IMG/VR virus record: IMGVR_UViG_3300005265_000034
Span: 1 to 25,031 of that record
Source of the DNA: a virus
Length of the DNA: 25,031 nt
Strand: one strand, 5' to 3'
Both the position numbers and the translations under genes were made by a program. Positions 9,401 through 16,113 of this stretch are shown piece by piece. A model generated the notes under the pieces. The model was not told the DNA's origin. It saw only the letters and a program-made list of their open reading frames with translations, and searched no databases. The first letter of the stretch is position 1. Every line of letters starts with the position of its first letter.

Positions 9401-9977
9401 TTCTCCTGTCTTCACGATCCCGATGGAACAGATTACAGGCAAAGCAGTTTTTGGGGATAGGGAGTTTAGGAGCGGGGAAGAGGGAATTGTTGTAAATGCA
9501 GACGGAAAAGTTACTTATAGGGACTTCACCAAAGTCCGGCCCCCACTGTGGGACCACATACTTAGTCAGCTTCCTCAGTATGAGATGGCTAAGCAACTCT
9601 TGGTTCCAGCCAAACAGTTTGATACCGGAACAATCTTTAATCCGGACCCGATTATGGACCCCGTTACCGGAGAATACAAGTACCCGATTGAGAGCATTGA
9701 AAAGGTACTCAATTTCATGGGCATTGACAAGAAAACCCTGGACATCAGGGAAGTTTGGGAAGCATTCCTGAAACGGAAGAGCATAGCTTTCGGTAGAGCA
9801 GTAAGTAAGGGAATCTCTAAGGACAACCTATCTTTTGAGGATATCAGGGAAGTTATCAAGACCCTGGACAAAAAAACCTTGAAACAGATAAAGAAAGAAT
9901 TGGAGTTAAAACAGAAAGAGAAAGCTGAAGAGACAAAGGAGCTTCTCAGAATGATTCGGGAAGAAGAGAAAAAATGA
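6474..9977 (+). CDS. Large internal virion/ejection protein, gp16-like position, 1167 aa
   Basis: This is the largest gene in the window and overlaps its neighbours by ATGA at both ends. The first 30 residues, with VKVGNQRLKFPDDMSENEM, match a short motif common at the N-terminus of very large phage virion proteins. The middle and C-terminal halves are helical, including VLAGSPRWLKNNIMGDI (about residues 700-716), a pattern seen in large phage polyvalent proteins, and RFLPFYNWYKFM near 870. The last 80 residues are a highly charged Lys/Glu helix. By length and place it is the analogue of T7 gp16, the main ejected protein. I do not see a convincing lytic transglycosylase motif, so cell-wall cleavage should not be assumed. 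Confidence 0.75.
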   Translation: MIVKVGNQRLKFPDDMSENEMEAAIQALPPETPTIRGRLKARKAVEALPPLIVDEVRKEALERQYGYIANEPFSVRTMIGNIPRNTEEIVTSIGSLLAGSAIFACRFGKNFIDDVNEFASQPESTDYSNIFPRTREQIKPATDLGKAIYTDWQALLAGRLPTETAKTPLVKGTQEYMDYLWEKVERQGLGDTIKFFIQDNPIDAMLIGNAMYRATAAGTRLTAEGIRKVVPKGHKVAKAMDQVLSTKRTPLVYEVGMTQEGTPKVVTFPRAYSKDPLTKCLFQESFDSVLDKYPGISKALTEHKAKKLINTLRNAYEDANFEERSLMHKEIFEKLDTLTKEEREIIVPYLEGRAKLLTEPSAKFKAFEGWYRDFYEGVQRDLIERGKLTPEIIQARAYQPLVRATGQTTDQVMAEFGDFKPVYVHHYFPKVYEDKTSIHFAETTGQRFKPSWLKKSKGVEGYSENLSEILPKWASEYVKFKNTEAFIKDFTDKFGIKVNIRDIDYVEGGLKVGDTLYPNHKIVAPDGYLRFYRGKVDFQREVSKRMGNMTFDEAIGEVLNETVTESVSTTKGGAELSKAGKLIEQRVKDALEARGFSIGEAEQMLSRVKAGEAPETVIKIVKEKVVTKRTGTSPEDILKLFQGVQREYVGVAKNQTVYLVPKEAVKELESFATPFAGSQKAQNVVRLIVDKPTQVWKDAVLAGSPRWLKNNIMGDIIFNTAEGVGPLSYSRAFRDIYRDVIPDELLKASFANIMKYNPKLGKTVETTFGRLVAELENTKVVRNIAKVKDKGYTVNTAGEQLFVRALYIAKARPLAKELLKAEGLPRTEVNIMNKLRLIKADPKLFGPIIDEIKTKLPVFNLTSSWERKYIKRFLPFYNWYKFMIKYAAKLPAEHPFLTVGGRGLGALSENQREKAFMLYFPFMIREIEENGIPQRFDNLWPVGEIGKEKATFFNTRGLNPFATIEDVVNLDVLPMFSPVFTIPMEQITGKAVFGDREFRSGEEGIVVNADGKVTYRDFTKVRPPLWDHILSQLPQYEMAKQLLVPAKQFDTGTIFNPDPIMDPVTGEYKYPIESIEKVLNFMGIDKKTLDIREVWEAFLKRKSIAFGRAVSKGISKDNLSFEDIREVIKTLDKKTLKQIKKELELKQKEKAEETKELLRMIREEEKK

Positions 9978-10270
9978 GTTTGAGAGAAAGACAATCTGAG
10001 TTTGCCAGGAAAGTGGGCTTGCTGATTCTCTACATTTATGAGAAAGGCTATGAGGTCACACTGGGTGACGCTTATGCCAGAACCGGGCACAGTGAAAGAA
10101 GCTTTCATTACAGAAGGCTTGCCATTGATCTCAACTTGTTCAAAGATGGAAAGTACCTGACACGAACCGCAGACCATTATCCCTTTGGCAAATTCTGGGA
10201 ATCTATAGGAGGTTCCTGGGGTGGCCGCTGGGGTGATGGAAACCACTACTCTTACGGAGAAGGACGGTGA
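9974..10270 (+). CDS. M15-family endolysin (L-alanyl-D-glutamate-type peptidase), compact
   Basis: The 98 residues follow the phage M15 peptidase plan. RERQSEFARKVGLLI at the N-terminus is followed by GYEVTLGDAYARTG, then FHYRRLAIDLNLF, with His45 and Asp52 as the H-x6-D zinc pair. Near the C-terminus WGGRWGDGNHYS supplies the third ligand, His91. Such enzymes cut the peptide stem of peptidoglycan for lysis. Compared with relatives I remember (about 110-130 aa), the stretch between the Arg-Thr motif and the first zinc His is short (about 9 residues instead of about 20). All expected ligands remain. Lying between the ejection protein and tail fibre genes, it could also be packaged in the virion, but lysis is the simpler reading. 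Confidence 0.88.
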   Translation: MSLRERQSEFARKVGLLILYIYEKGYEVTLGDAYARTGHSERSFHYRRLAIDLNLFKDGKYLTRTADHYPFGKFWESIGGSWGGRWGDGNHYSYGEGR

Positions 10271-11412
10271 CAGTATCCGCAGAAACCAATAAAGTCACTT
10301 ATGATTGTGACGGCGAACAAACAGAGTTCTCATTCAATTTTAAGGTCTTCAAGAAGACTGACCTCAAAGTTGTTGTTGCAGATTCTGCCGGAAATGAGAC
10401 AGTCTTGGCCTTAACAACTGACTACACTGTTTCCGGAAACCTGAGCGATGGAGGTAAGATAACAACTGTTGCTACTTGGCCGTCCGGATATACGATCACA
10501 ATTACCCTGGACATGGACTTTGATCAGCCGACTGACCTGATCTATGGGGGCTCTTACTCCTCTGAGGCTGTTGAGACCATGGTGGATCGTGCAGTCAAAA
10601 TGATCCAGCAACTTGTTGTGGCCTCCAACAGGTCAATTCTCCTGAAAATATCTTCGGCACTCTCAGGCCTGGAACTTCCTGATCCCGAAACCGGCAAATG
10701 GTTATACTCCCCTGATGGGGAAACCCTCCAATGGGCCTCCACGGCAGACCCAGACACTTTGGCTGTGTCGGATTTTGTCAAGACACTCCTGGATGATGCT
10801 ACGGCCTCCGCTTTCCTTACAACCCTGGGATTTTCCGCTTTCGTCAAAACCCTCCTGGATGATGAAGATGCTGCCACTTTCCTCACGACCCTGGGAATAG
10901 ACACGGACTTGCTAACCTTTGCCCTGCCTGCTAACACAACCATCTCGGCATTCATCAGGACTCTTCTGGATGATGCCAATGCTGCTGCCGCCCGCACCAC
11001 TTTGGGTTGCCCGACTGATCCTGCTGCTGAAACTGCCGGTCTAAGGACATTGGGGACCGGAGCGCAACAGGCCATGCCCGGAAATTTTGCGAGTGCAAAT
11101 GCTATCATAAAAGCCTGGATATCCTTCAATGGCACAGGCACCATCGCAATCCTCAGTAGTTTTAACGTGGCATCTATAACAGACAATGGAACAGGTGACT
11201 ACACGGTTACCTGGGATACTGACTTTGCAAACGCTAACTATTGTGCTACAGGAATGACAGGAGATGAAAGTGGGGATCAGAGGGCCGCCCAAGTATTCAT
11301 CCAGGCTTGTGCTGCCGGAAGCCTTCGTATAAGGACCAAACAAGATACTGGGAACGACATTAACAGTCATGACTACAATCGAATCAATGTGATGGCGATA
11401 GGAGCACAGTAA
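10267..11412 (+). CDS. Tail fibre protein with T7-fibre-like N-terminus
   Basis: Translation starts at GTG 10267, which shares its bases with the previous TGA (GTGA). The 381 residues begin with a T7-fibre-like attachment domain (about 1-125: NKVTYDCDGEQTEFSFNF, then a DYTVSG...GGKIT pattern and EAVETMVDRAVKMIQQL). Residues 169-247 carry three copies of a shaft repeat, (S/A)(D/A)F(V/I)(K/R)TLLDD-x(2,3)-A...TTLG. The C-terminal 100 residues (KAWISFNGTG...FNVASITDNGTGDYTV) form a small tip domain that I recall at the end of many phage fibres. The tip is the likely receptor-binding part. The protein is shorter than T7 gp17 (553 aa). Confidence 0.85.
   Translation: MTVSAETNKVTYDCDGEQTEFSFNFKVFKKTDLKVVVADSAGNETVLALTTDYTVSGNLSDGGKITTVATWPSGYTITITLDMDFDQPTDLIYGGSYSSEAVETMVDRAVKMIQQLVVASNRSILLKISSALSGLELPDPETGKWLYSPDGETLQWASTADPDTLAVSDFVKTLLDDATASAFLTTLGFSAFVKTLLDDEDAATFLTTLGIDTDLLTFALPANTTISAFIRTLLDDANAAAARTTLGCPTDPAAETAGLRTLGTGAQQAMPGNFASANAIIKAWISFNGTGTIAILSSFNVASITDNGTGDYTVTWDTDFANANYCATGMTGDESGDQRAAQVFIQACAAGSLRIRTKQDTGNDINSHDYNRINVMAIGAQ
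10771..11007 (+). repeat. Tail fibre shaft repeats (three coding copies)
   Basis: Within the fibre gene, residues 169-188, 190-210 and 228-247 repeat the pattern F(V/I)(K/R)TLLDD-x-A...TTLG. The first two copies are directly adjacent and the third follows an 18-residue linker. Repeats of this kind build trimeric fibre shafts and can expand or contract by recombination. Confidence 0.75.
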
Positions 11413-11657
11413 TGAAGGTCAGAGTCTTATATAATCCGGATAAGACAGTTAGTATCATTTACCCTGTACCCGCCTCAAGAAGGTCCAAAGAGACAGAAGA
11501 GGAGTGGTTAAGCAGAGTTTTTGTCAAGGCCAACCCACAGGAGCTTCCTTTTGAGGATATGGATGCTTCTGAGTTACCTGAAACAAGAGAGAAAAGGAAC
11601 TTGTGGCGGGGGGAAAAGGGAAAGAAAATCTGGATTGAGAAGGCTGCTACTCAGTAA
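11412..11657 (+). CDS. Small phage protein after the tail fibre, 81 aa
   Basis: The ATG overlaps the fibre gene stop (TAATG). The protein opens with MKVRVLYNPDKTVSIIYP and continues with RRSKETEEEWLSRVFVKA, a pattern I recall from small proteins near phage fibre genes. It is hydrophilic and has no membrane segment or catalytic motif. The location suggests a fibre-associated or chaperone role, which is inference. It is the last rightward gene, and its final 7 bp overlap the end of the leftward DNA polymerase gene. Confidence 0.7.
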   Translation: MKVRVLYNPDKTVSIIYPVPASRRSKETEEEWLSRVFVKANPQELPFEDMDASELPETREKRNLWRGEKGKKIWIEKAATQ

Positions 11658-13597
11658 TCTTTCATGCTGCCCCAACGCTTACCTATCTCAAAATCTACCG
11701 CAACAGGGGCCAAGAATGTGGAGGGAACAGAGGCGCACATTATCTCTTCAATAATCGGCAGGGCAACACTCACCATCTCTTCCGGCATTTCCCAAAGAAT
11801 TTCGTCATGGATTTGTAAAAGCGGTTTGATTCCCAAATCCGGATAAACAGGCACAAGCCTCCCCATTGCCTCTTTAATAATACCCTGAGCCCCCATCTGT
11901 ATTGGGGCATTTCCAGCCTGACGCTCAGCCTCCATCCGTATCCACTTGTTTGTTGATCGTATCCCAGGAACATATCTGCGGCGCCCCCACATATCTTTGA
12001 CGTACCCGTAGCGTTTAGCAAATTCACCATTCCGTTTCATGTAGTCTGCTACCCCGGAGTAGATTCGGAACCAGGCCTTGATCTTATCTTCACATTCCTG
12101 AAGAGTCCAGTCCACACCATCAGCGGCAAGCTCTCTTTGTAGGCCCTCAGCCGTGATCATGTAAAGAATGCCAAAGCCCACCCGCTTGGCAGGATACCTA
12201 TGCTTTTTGGCATCTACCTTGTCTGTTGGAATCCCAAACATATCACTGGCAGTCTGAGTGTGGATATCTCCTCCGGACCAGAATATCTCTAACATTCTCC
12301 CATCTGCGCTCTCACTCGCTACAACCTTCATCTCTATTGCGGAGTAGTCTCCGGAAACCAAGACATATCCGGGAGCAGCAATAAAGCAATCCCGGATTCG
12401 TCTCCCCTCTTCGGACCGGACAGGCTGAGCCATCAGATTTGGGGAAGCCGAACTCAGGCGGCCGGTAGAAGTCCGGGTGACTTTCAAGTGGGTGTGAATC
12501 CTTCCATCTTCCTTAACAAGTTTCGGGATGGCGTCGGCATATGTGGATTTCAGTTTCTGGTATCCCCGCCAATCCATGATATCTTTGACAACCGGATGTA
12601 GGCCCACATATCTCTTGAGCACTTCTGCTGCTGTGGACTTCTGCTTTCCACCCTTTTTGGCCTTATGCTTTCCCCCTTTGAGGTGCAACTCCAGTTTGTC
12701 ATAGATCAGGGTTGCCATTTGTTGGGAACTCCCGGGATTGACAACCTTGTTATCCAGCAACTTCCCAACCTGAAGTTGAATCCTTCCCTGAATCTGATCC
12801 ATCTTTGTCTGGAAATATTGAGAGAGTTCGGCAAACTTTTCTTGGTCAATCAATATCCCGTTCTTCATCATGTTTATGACCATGGGAAGCATTCTCATAT
12901 CTCGCCAGAAAGTGCCCTCAAGGCCCTGGGATTGAATCCTCTCCCACAGGATGGGGTAGATACGTATTGTGGCGTCTGCGTCCCGTGCAGCGTAAAATAC
13001 GGCGTCCTCGTGAGGGATGTCACATAGCTCTCCGGCACGAAGAGGACCGAGACGTTCTTCCACAATCTCTTTGCCCTCACTAATTGTTTTCCACTTGAGA
13101 GCAAAGTCTTTTCCGGCCTTCAAAATTCTCAGGGCTTTCCTCTGAATGTTCTGGGGTTGCCGGACTTTGGGTTCACCTTTTGCCCATTCCAAAACTGGAG
13201 CAGGCTTGGGCCAAGGCTGAGAGACAATTTGCAAGAGATAGTCCAGGGCAAGCTCTTCTGTTTTAGCCTCAACCATATCCTTGTAGTCAGTCATAATCAT
13301 ACCGCAATGGCGGTAGGCAAGTTGTTTGAGAGCTTGGGGCTCATCCTGGAGGAGGTAAGCCATTACCATTGTGTCTGCTATCTTGGCAGGATAGACACCC
13401 ATCTGAGCCAGAACAGGAAGATCATAGAGGGCATTATGGAGAACTGTAAGAGTTTCCGGCTCCTGGAGTTGCTCATTGAAAGCAGTCAGGGCCTGGACTT
13501 GGTCTGCCCTGATAACAGTTGCAGTTCCAGGCTGAGAGGAGAAAGAGAGGCAGAAAGGTTTGTCTCTGGCCCACTCAGTATCAACGGCTATCAACAT
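11651..13597 (-). CDS. Family A DNA polymerase with 3'-5' exonuclease
   Basis: The chosen start ATG 13597 gives 648 residues that begin directly with the DnaQ-type exonuclease strand (D6-T-E8, ExoI). The frame extends to a TTG at 13654, but that would overlap the 47-aa gene. ExoII is N55...D59 and ExoIII Y202-x3-D206. The polymerase domain shows TGR near 378, motif A DYSAIE (D417, E422), O-helix R467...K471...F475...Y479, and motif C HDE (597-599). There is no 5' nuclease domain, as is usual in phages. The glycine normally following the O-helix Tyr is Met here. It is the probable replicative polymerase and lies last in the leftward operon. No strong Shine-Dalgarno site precedes ATG 13597, so the start is uncertain. 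Confidence 0.93.
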   Translation of the reverse strand: MLIAVDTEWARDKPFCLSFSSQPGTATVIRADQVQALTAFNEQLQEPETLTVLHNALYDLPVLAQMGVYPAKIADTMVMAYLLQDEPQALKQLAYRHCGMIMTDYKDMVEAKTEELALDYLLQIVSQPWPKPAPVLEWAKGEPKVRQPQNIQRKALRILKAGKDFALKWKTISEGKEIVEERLGPLRAGELCDIPHEDAVFYAARDADATIRIYPILWERIQSQGLEGTFWRDMRMLPMVINMMKNGILIDQEKFAELSQYFQTKMDQIQGRIQLQVGKLLDNKVVNPGSSQQMATLIYDKLELHLKGGKHKAKKGGKQKSTAAEVLKRYVGLHPVVKDIMDWRGYQKLKSTYADAIPKLVKEDGRIHTHLKVTRTSTGRLSSASPNLMAQPVRSEEGRRIRDCFIAAPGYVLVSGDYSAIEMKVVASESADGRMLEIFWSGGDIHTQTASDMFGIPTDKVDAKKHRYPAKRVGFGILYMITAEGLQRELAADGVDWTLQECEDKIKAWFRIYSGVADYMKRNGEFAKRYGYVKDMWGRRRYVPGIRSTNKWIRMEAERQAGNAPIQMGAQGIIKEAMGRLVPVYPDLGIKPLLQIHDEILWEMPEEMVSVALPIIEEIMCASVPSTFLAPVAVDFEIGKRWGSMKDY

Positions 13598-13631
13598 CGT
13601 TCTATTACCAAGAGACAGCTCATGCAATCCC

Positions 13632-13775
13632 TTATAAACAAACCCATGTAGCAACTGTTTTCCAGTAATTTATTTTCTTTTTTAGGGTTGGTGCACAGGC
13701 AACAACTCCGTTGTTTTTGATAACAAAACCTGCGCAAAGATAATGTCTTTCAATTCTGTATAGACCATCTTTCAT
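13632..13775 (-). CDS. Small conserved phage protein, 47 aa (CAGF...CAP motif)
   Basis: ATG 13775 overlaps the preceding stop by ATGA and the frame ends at TAA 13632. The protein reads GLYRIERHYLCAGFVI, then NNGVVACAPTL, then KKKINYWKTVA. The spacing of Tyr-Leu-Cys-Ala-Gly-Phe, a Gly-Val turn and Cys-Ala-Pro, followed by a basic Tyr-Trp segment, is a pattern I remember from very small proteins in phage and prophage early operons. The two cysteines could pair or bind a metal, but no function is known to me. It lies immediately before the polymerase gene. Confidence 0.75.
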   Translation of the reverse strand: MKDGLYRIERHYLCAGFVIKNNGVVACAPTLKKKINYWKTVATWVCL

Positions 13776-14149
13776 GACTTTTCCGCAAAAACGATATTTT
13801 CGGCACCTACTACTTGAACAGTTCCGTCATCAAACTCTATAACTGCTACTGGGCCTGCCTCGTCTCTATCAGACCAATCAAAGAACCCGTGGATGAGGCA
13901 ACTCCTTTTCTCTTCCCTCCACCCCTTTTCTGTTTCGTAAGCTTTTGTGTACCCTTTACGTGGTTTCCCGTAGTCCGTCTCTTTCTCATCAGCCAATGCT
14001 AATACTACCTTCTGGTGGCATTCCCCTTCCTCAATGGCCTTCTCCTTGGTGGTCCAAGCCCCCCGTATGCCATTATACAGGCTGTAGAACCTGTATAGGG
14101 TGCAGCTGCAGCACACATCATCAAATGTCTCAAGGTTATACATTTTCAT
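13772..14149 (-). CDS. Unknown early phage protein, 125 aa
   Basis: ATG 14149 is preferred because GAGGTG lies 6 nt upstream; the frame is open to 14197 without a better site. ATG 14143 two codons on is possible. The product has an N-terminal Cys pair (DVCCSCTLYRFY), a basic central stretch around KPRKGYTKAYETEKGW, and a beta-rich end (VAVIEFDDGTVQVVGAENIVF) that looks like a small barrel. I do not recognise the family. It is coupled by ATGA to the 47-aa gene. Confidence 0.65.
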   Translation of the reverse strand: MKMYNLETFDDVCCSCTLYRFYSLYNGIRGAWTTKEKAIEEGECHQKVVLALADEKETDYGKPRKGYTKAYETEKGWREEKRSCLIHGFFDWSDRDEAGPVAVIEFDDGTVQVVGAENIVFAEKS

Positions 14150-14154
14150 CCTTT

Positions 14155-14340
14155 TCACCTCAATTTGTCTTGTCTGGCCTTTTCTTTTGCAGCCCACGTA
14201 AGCAATTGATCTGCAAACAGAGGATCAGTTGTCCTTATTCGTTCACTGTAAGCAATCATTGCATCTTGTGAGGCACGTGCAAACATATCATACCTATCTT
14301 TGGCTCTTGGTTTTAAAACGAAATACTTCATTTCCAACAT
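14155..14340 (-). CDS. Small conserved phage protein, 61 aa
   Basis: ATG 14340 has AAAGGGGG 8 nt upstream; ATG 14331 three codons later has no good site. The protein has a short beta start (MKYFVLKPRAKDRYD) followed by a long helix ending in ADQLLTWAAKEKARQ. This pattern is familiar from small phage proteins of unknown function. It is basic and soluble. The next gene starts 5 nt after its stop. Confidence 0.7.
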   Translation of the reverse strand: MLEMKYFVLKPRAKDRYDMFARASQDAMIAYSERIRTTDPLFADQLLTWAAKEKARQDKLR

Positions 14341-14362
14341 CTATCATACCCCCTTTCTCATC

Positions 14363-14578
14363 TCAGTAAACTTTATACTTGCCATCTGCTCTTGGAAAGA
14401 CGTTGATTAAGTTCTTATCGGCTCCTTTAAGCTTATGATGATCTTCAGGGCCACGAAATATTATGCACTCACTTGGTTGAATGCCATGTAACTGCATAAG
14501 TCTTGAGGCAGATATATAGTGTTGGTCTCCATCAGTTCTTGATGTTATGTATCCTGGTCTTACTATGTACTTTATCAT
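14363..14578 (-). CDS. Small conserved phage protein, 71 aa
   Basis: ATG 14578 overlaps the UDG stop (ATGA). The sequence has VRPGYITSRTDGDQHYISA, then SRLMQLHGIQPSEC and a C-terminal VFPRADGKYKVY. I recall the HYISA-x-x-L-M-x-L-x-G pattern from small proteins in phage early regions, but know no function. No membrane segment or obvious binding motif is present. Confidence 0.7.
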   Translation of the reverse strand: MIKYIVRPGYITSRTDGDQHYISASRLMQLHGIQPSECIIFRGPEDHHKLKGADKNLINVFPRADGKYKVY

Positions 14579-15177
14579 AAGGCCTCCTCATATTTTTCCT
14601 TTCCGGCAAACTCATCCACTACCGGATAAGGGCTAACTTTCCCTTTGACCACATTCCCTGCTGTAGTCATATCACCCAAAAACAGGATCATCTTACTTGG
14701 GTCATGTAATCCTGCTGCTGGGTGATAAACCGGAATGTGAATGAAACTCAGCCCCTGGAAAAATGCCGGGCGGGGAATCCCATGCTCTAACTCTATACTG
14801 AACTTGGGACCTGCTAATACCTGACCAGCTATTTTCCCGACAGTGATAACCCACTGAGGTTGTACCTCCTGGAGTTTGGGGATAAGGTGAGCCTCAACAC
14901 AGTTCTTGATTTCCTGCGTTTTGGGGTCACGGTTCCCTGGTGGGTGGCACAGGCACACATTAGTAATGTAAACCCCAAACCGGGGAAGACCATTCATCCT
15001 CAAAGCATGTCGTAACTCATCCCCACTAACCCCCACAAAGGGCCGTCCGGTTAAGTTTTCTTGAACTCCGGGGGCCTCCCCGATTAGAACAATAGAGGGT
15101 AAGGCATCCCCAAAGAGTTCTCCGTTTACGATCTTCTTCCGGGAGGCTACCAATTCGGGGCAGAGGTTACAGGTCAT
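14575..15177 (-). CDS. Family 4-type uracil-DNA glycosylase with Fe-S cysteines
   Basis: The 200-residue protein has the UDG core: GEAPGVQENLTGRPFVG (33-49) is motif 1 with its substrate-binding loop, ITNVCLCHPPGNRDP (71-85) is the central motif, and HPA (152-154) is motif 3. Cys3, Cys6, Cys77 (or Cys75) and Cys93 sit where family 4 enzymes bind a [4Fe-4S] cluster. Family members remove uracil from DNA. In this operon with polymerase and nucleases it probably takes part in phage DNA repair or base-identity control. ATGA overlaps occur with both neighbours. Confidence 0.88.
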   Translation of the reverse strand: MTCNLCPELVASRKKIVNGELFGDALPSIVLIGEAPGVQENLTGRPFVGVSGDELRHALRMNGLPRFGVYITNVCLCHPPGNRDPKTQEIKNCVEAHLIPKLQEVQPQWVITVGKIAGQVLAGPKFSIELEHGIPRPAFFQGLSFIHIPVYHPAAGLHDPSKMILFLGDMTTAGNVVKGKVSPYPVVDEFAGKEKYEEAL

Positions 15178-15410
15178 GCTTCCTTCTCAATTAAAGTGTG
15201 GTAGATATATGACCAAAAAGCATGTCCTTCTGGTGTTAATTCCCGGATAAAAGCCCCCGAAAGTATATCTGCTGGAAGCCTCTCTGATATTCCATCCAGG
15301 GAAGCCACATCCTCTTGCCTTCTGTGATACCTGAACCTGTGTCCGGCTTCGGTATCTATACTGAAGATTGCCCTTTCCAGCCTATCAAAATTTGTTTCTC
15401 TTCTATCCAT
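15174..15410 (-). CDS. Unknown small protein, 78 aa
   Basis: ATG 15410 lies inside the end of the ERCC4-type nuclease gene (8-nt overlap) and the stop overlaps the UDG start by ATGA. The protein is charged and mostly helical, with DRRETNFDRLERAIF at the start and a helical end FWSYIYHTLIEKE. No family recognised. Its position between two DNA repair genes suggests a DNA-related accessory role, but nothing in the sequence proves this. Confidence 0.6.
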   Translation of the reverse strand: MDRRETNFDRLERAIFSIDTEAGHRFRYHRRQEDVASLDGISERLPADILSGAFIRELTPEGHAFWSYIYHTLIEKEA

Positions 15411-16113
15411 TGATCTGCCTCACTATATTCTTTGCCAAAGTTTTGCCAATTCCCTCAACCTTTTCCAACTCTTCTTTGGTAGCCAAAACCAATTCTATCG
15501 GGGATTTGAACTTCTCTGCCAGGTGTCTGGCTCTACCCAAACCAATCCCCGGAAACTGATTTGCAATTCGGGCAACAAGACTTGGTCTTACCAAATGAGC
15601 ATGGTCACTGTCACGGAATTGGAGATGAGATTTGTGTGCCTCCCACTTTTTCTGCCACCAGCTATAACAGGATTCCAACCACTTAACGGTCTCAAGGTCA
15701 TTATAAGTTGTCACAACATGCACACCGCAGATTACCTGAAGAGTGTTAATGAAATTGTAGATATCCCGGACCATGAAACGCCTGGAGCCTTGTTGAGCAG
15801 CTTGCCAACCCTTTCCGCAGGGAACCTGGAGAATACCTGTTCCCCTTTCGGGACGCCAAACTCCCTCTACTATGAGATACACGAAATCAAAGTTAGCGGA
15901 AAGCCCTATTAGCTGGTGGCCTGAGAGGCGCCCTGTTGTCATAGAGGACAGGAAATCTGAAATCCGTTTCCTCTCAACCCCGATAGAGACTTGTCCTTCA
16001 GGTCCGTGGCCTGACCAGGCAAAATCCCCAAACTCCAAACGGCAGACGCTGTTGGGGATAGATAACAAGGGGGCCAGCTCAACACTTCCAATGCGGTCAT
16101 CTACCAGAATCAT
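15403..16113 (-). CDS. ERCC4/XPF-type structure-specific nuclease
   Basis: The 236 residues carry the ERCC4 nuclease signature: Asp5-Asp6 in the first strand, Gly29-Asp30, then Glu47-Arg48-Lys49 followed by Asp53 (VERKRISDF). The C-terminal part (about 180-235) contains paired helix-hairpin-helix-like elements, FPGIGLGRARHLAEKF and VEGIGKTLAKNI, that bind DNA backbone. This matches the XPF/Mus81 layout without the helicase part. The likely substrates are branched or flapped DNA made during phage replication and recombination. It is coupled by ATGA to the Sak4-like gene upstream. Confidence 0.88.
   Translation of the reverse strand: MILVDDRIGSVELAPLLSIPNSVCRLEFGDFAWSGHGPEGQVSIGVERKRISDFLSSMTTGRLSGHQLIGLSANFDFVYLIVEGVWRPERGTGILQVPCGKGWQAAQQGSRRFMVRDIYNFINTLQVICGVHVVTTYNDLETVKWLESCYSWWQKKWEAHKSHLQFRDSDHAHLVRPSLVARIANQFPGIGLGRARHLAEKFKSPIELVLATKEELEKVEGIGKTLAKNIVRQING

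Noticed and set aside
9575-10246. Long antisense frame (223 aa) opposite the end of the large virion gene and endolysin
   Set aside because: It is the shadow of well-supported coding frames on the + strand and has no ribosome site.
10554-11186. Antisense frame (210 aa) opposite the tail fibre gene
   Set aside because: Its Ala/Ser/Val repeats are the reverse-strand image of the fibre repeats; no independent support.
13598-13654. N-terminal extension of the DNA polymerase to TTG 13654
   Set aside because: It would overlap the 47-aa gene and add residues before the ExoI strand with no homology pattern. A weak GGAAA before the TTG keeps it possible but less likely.
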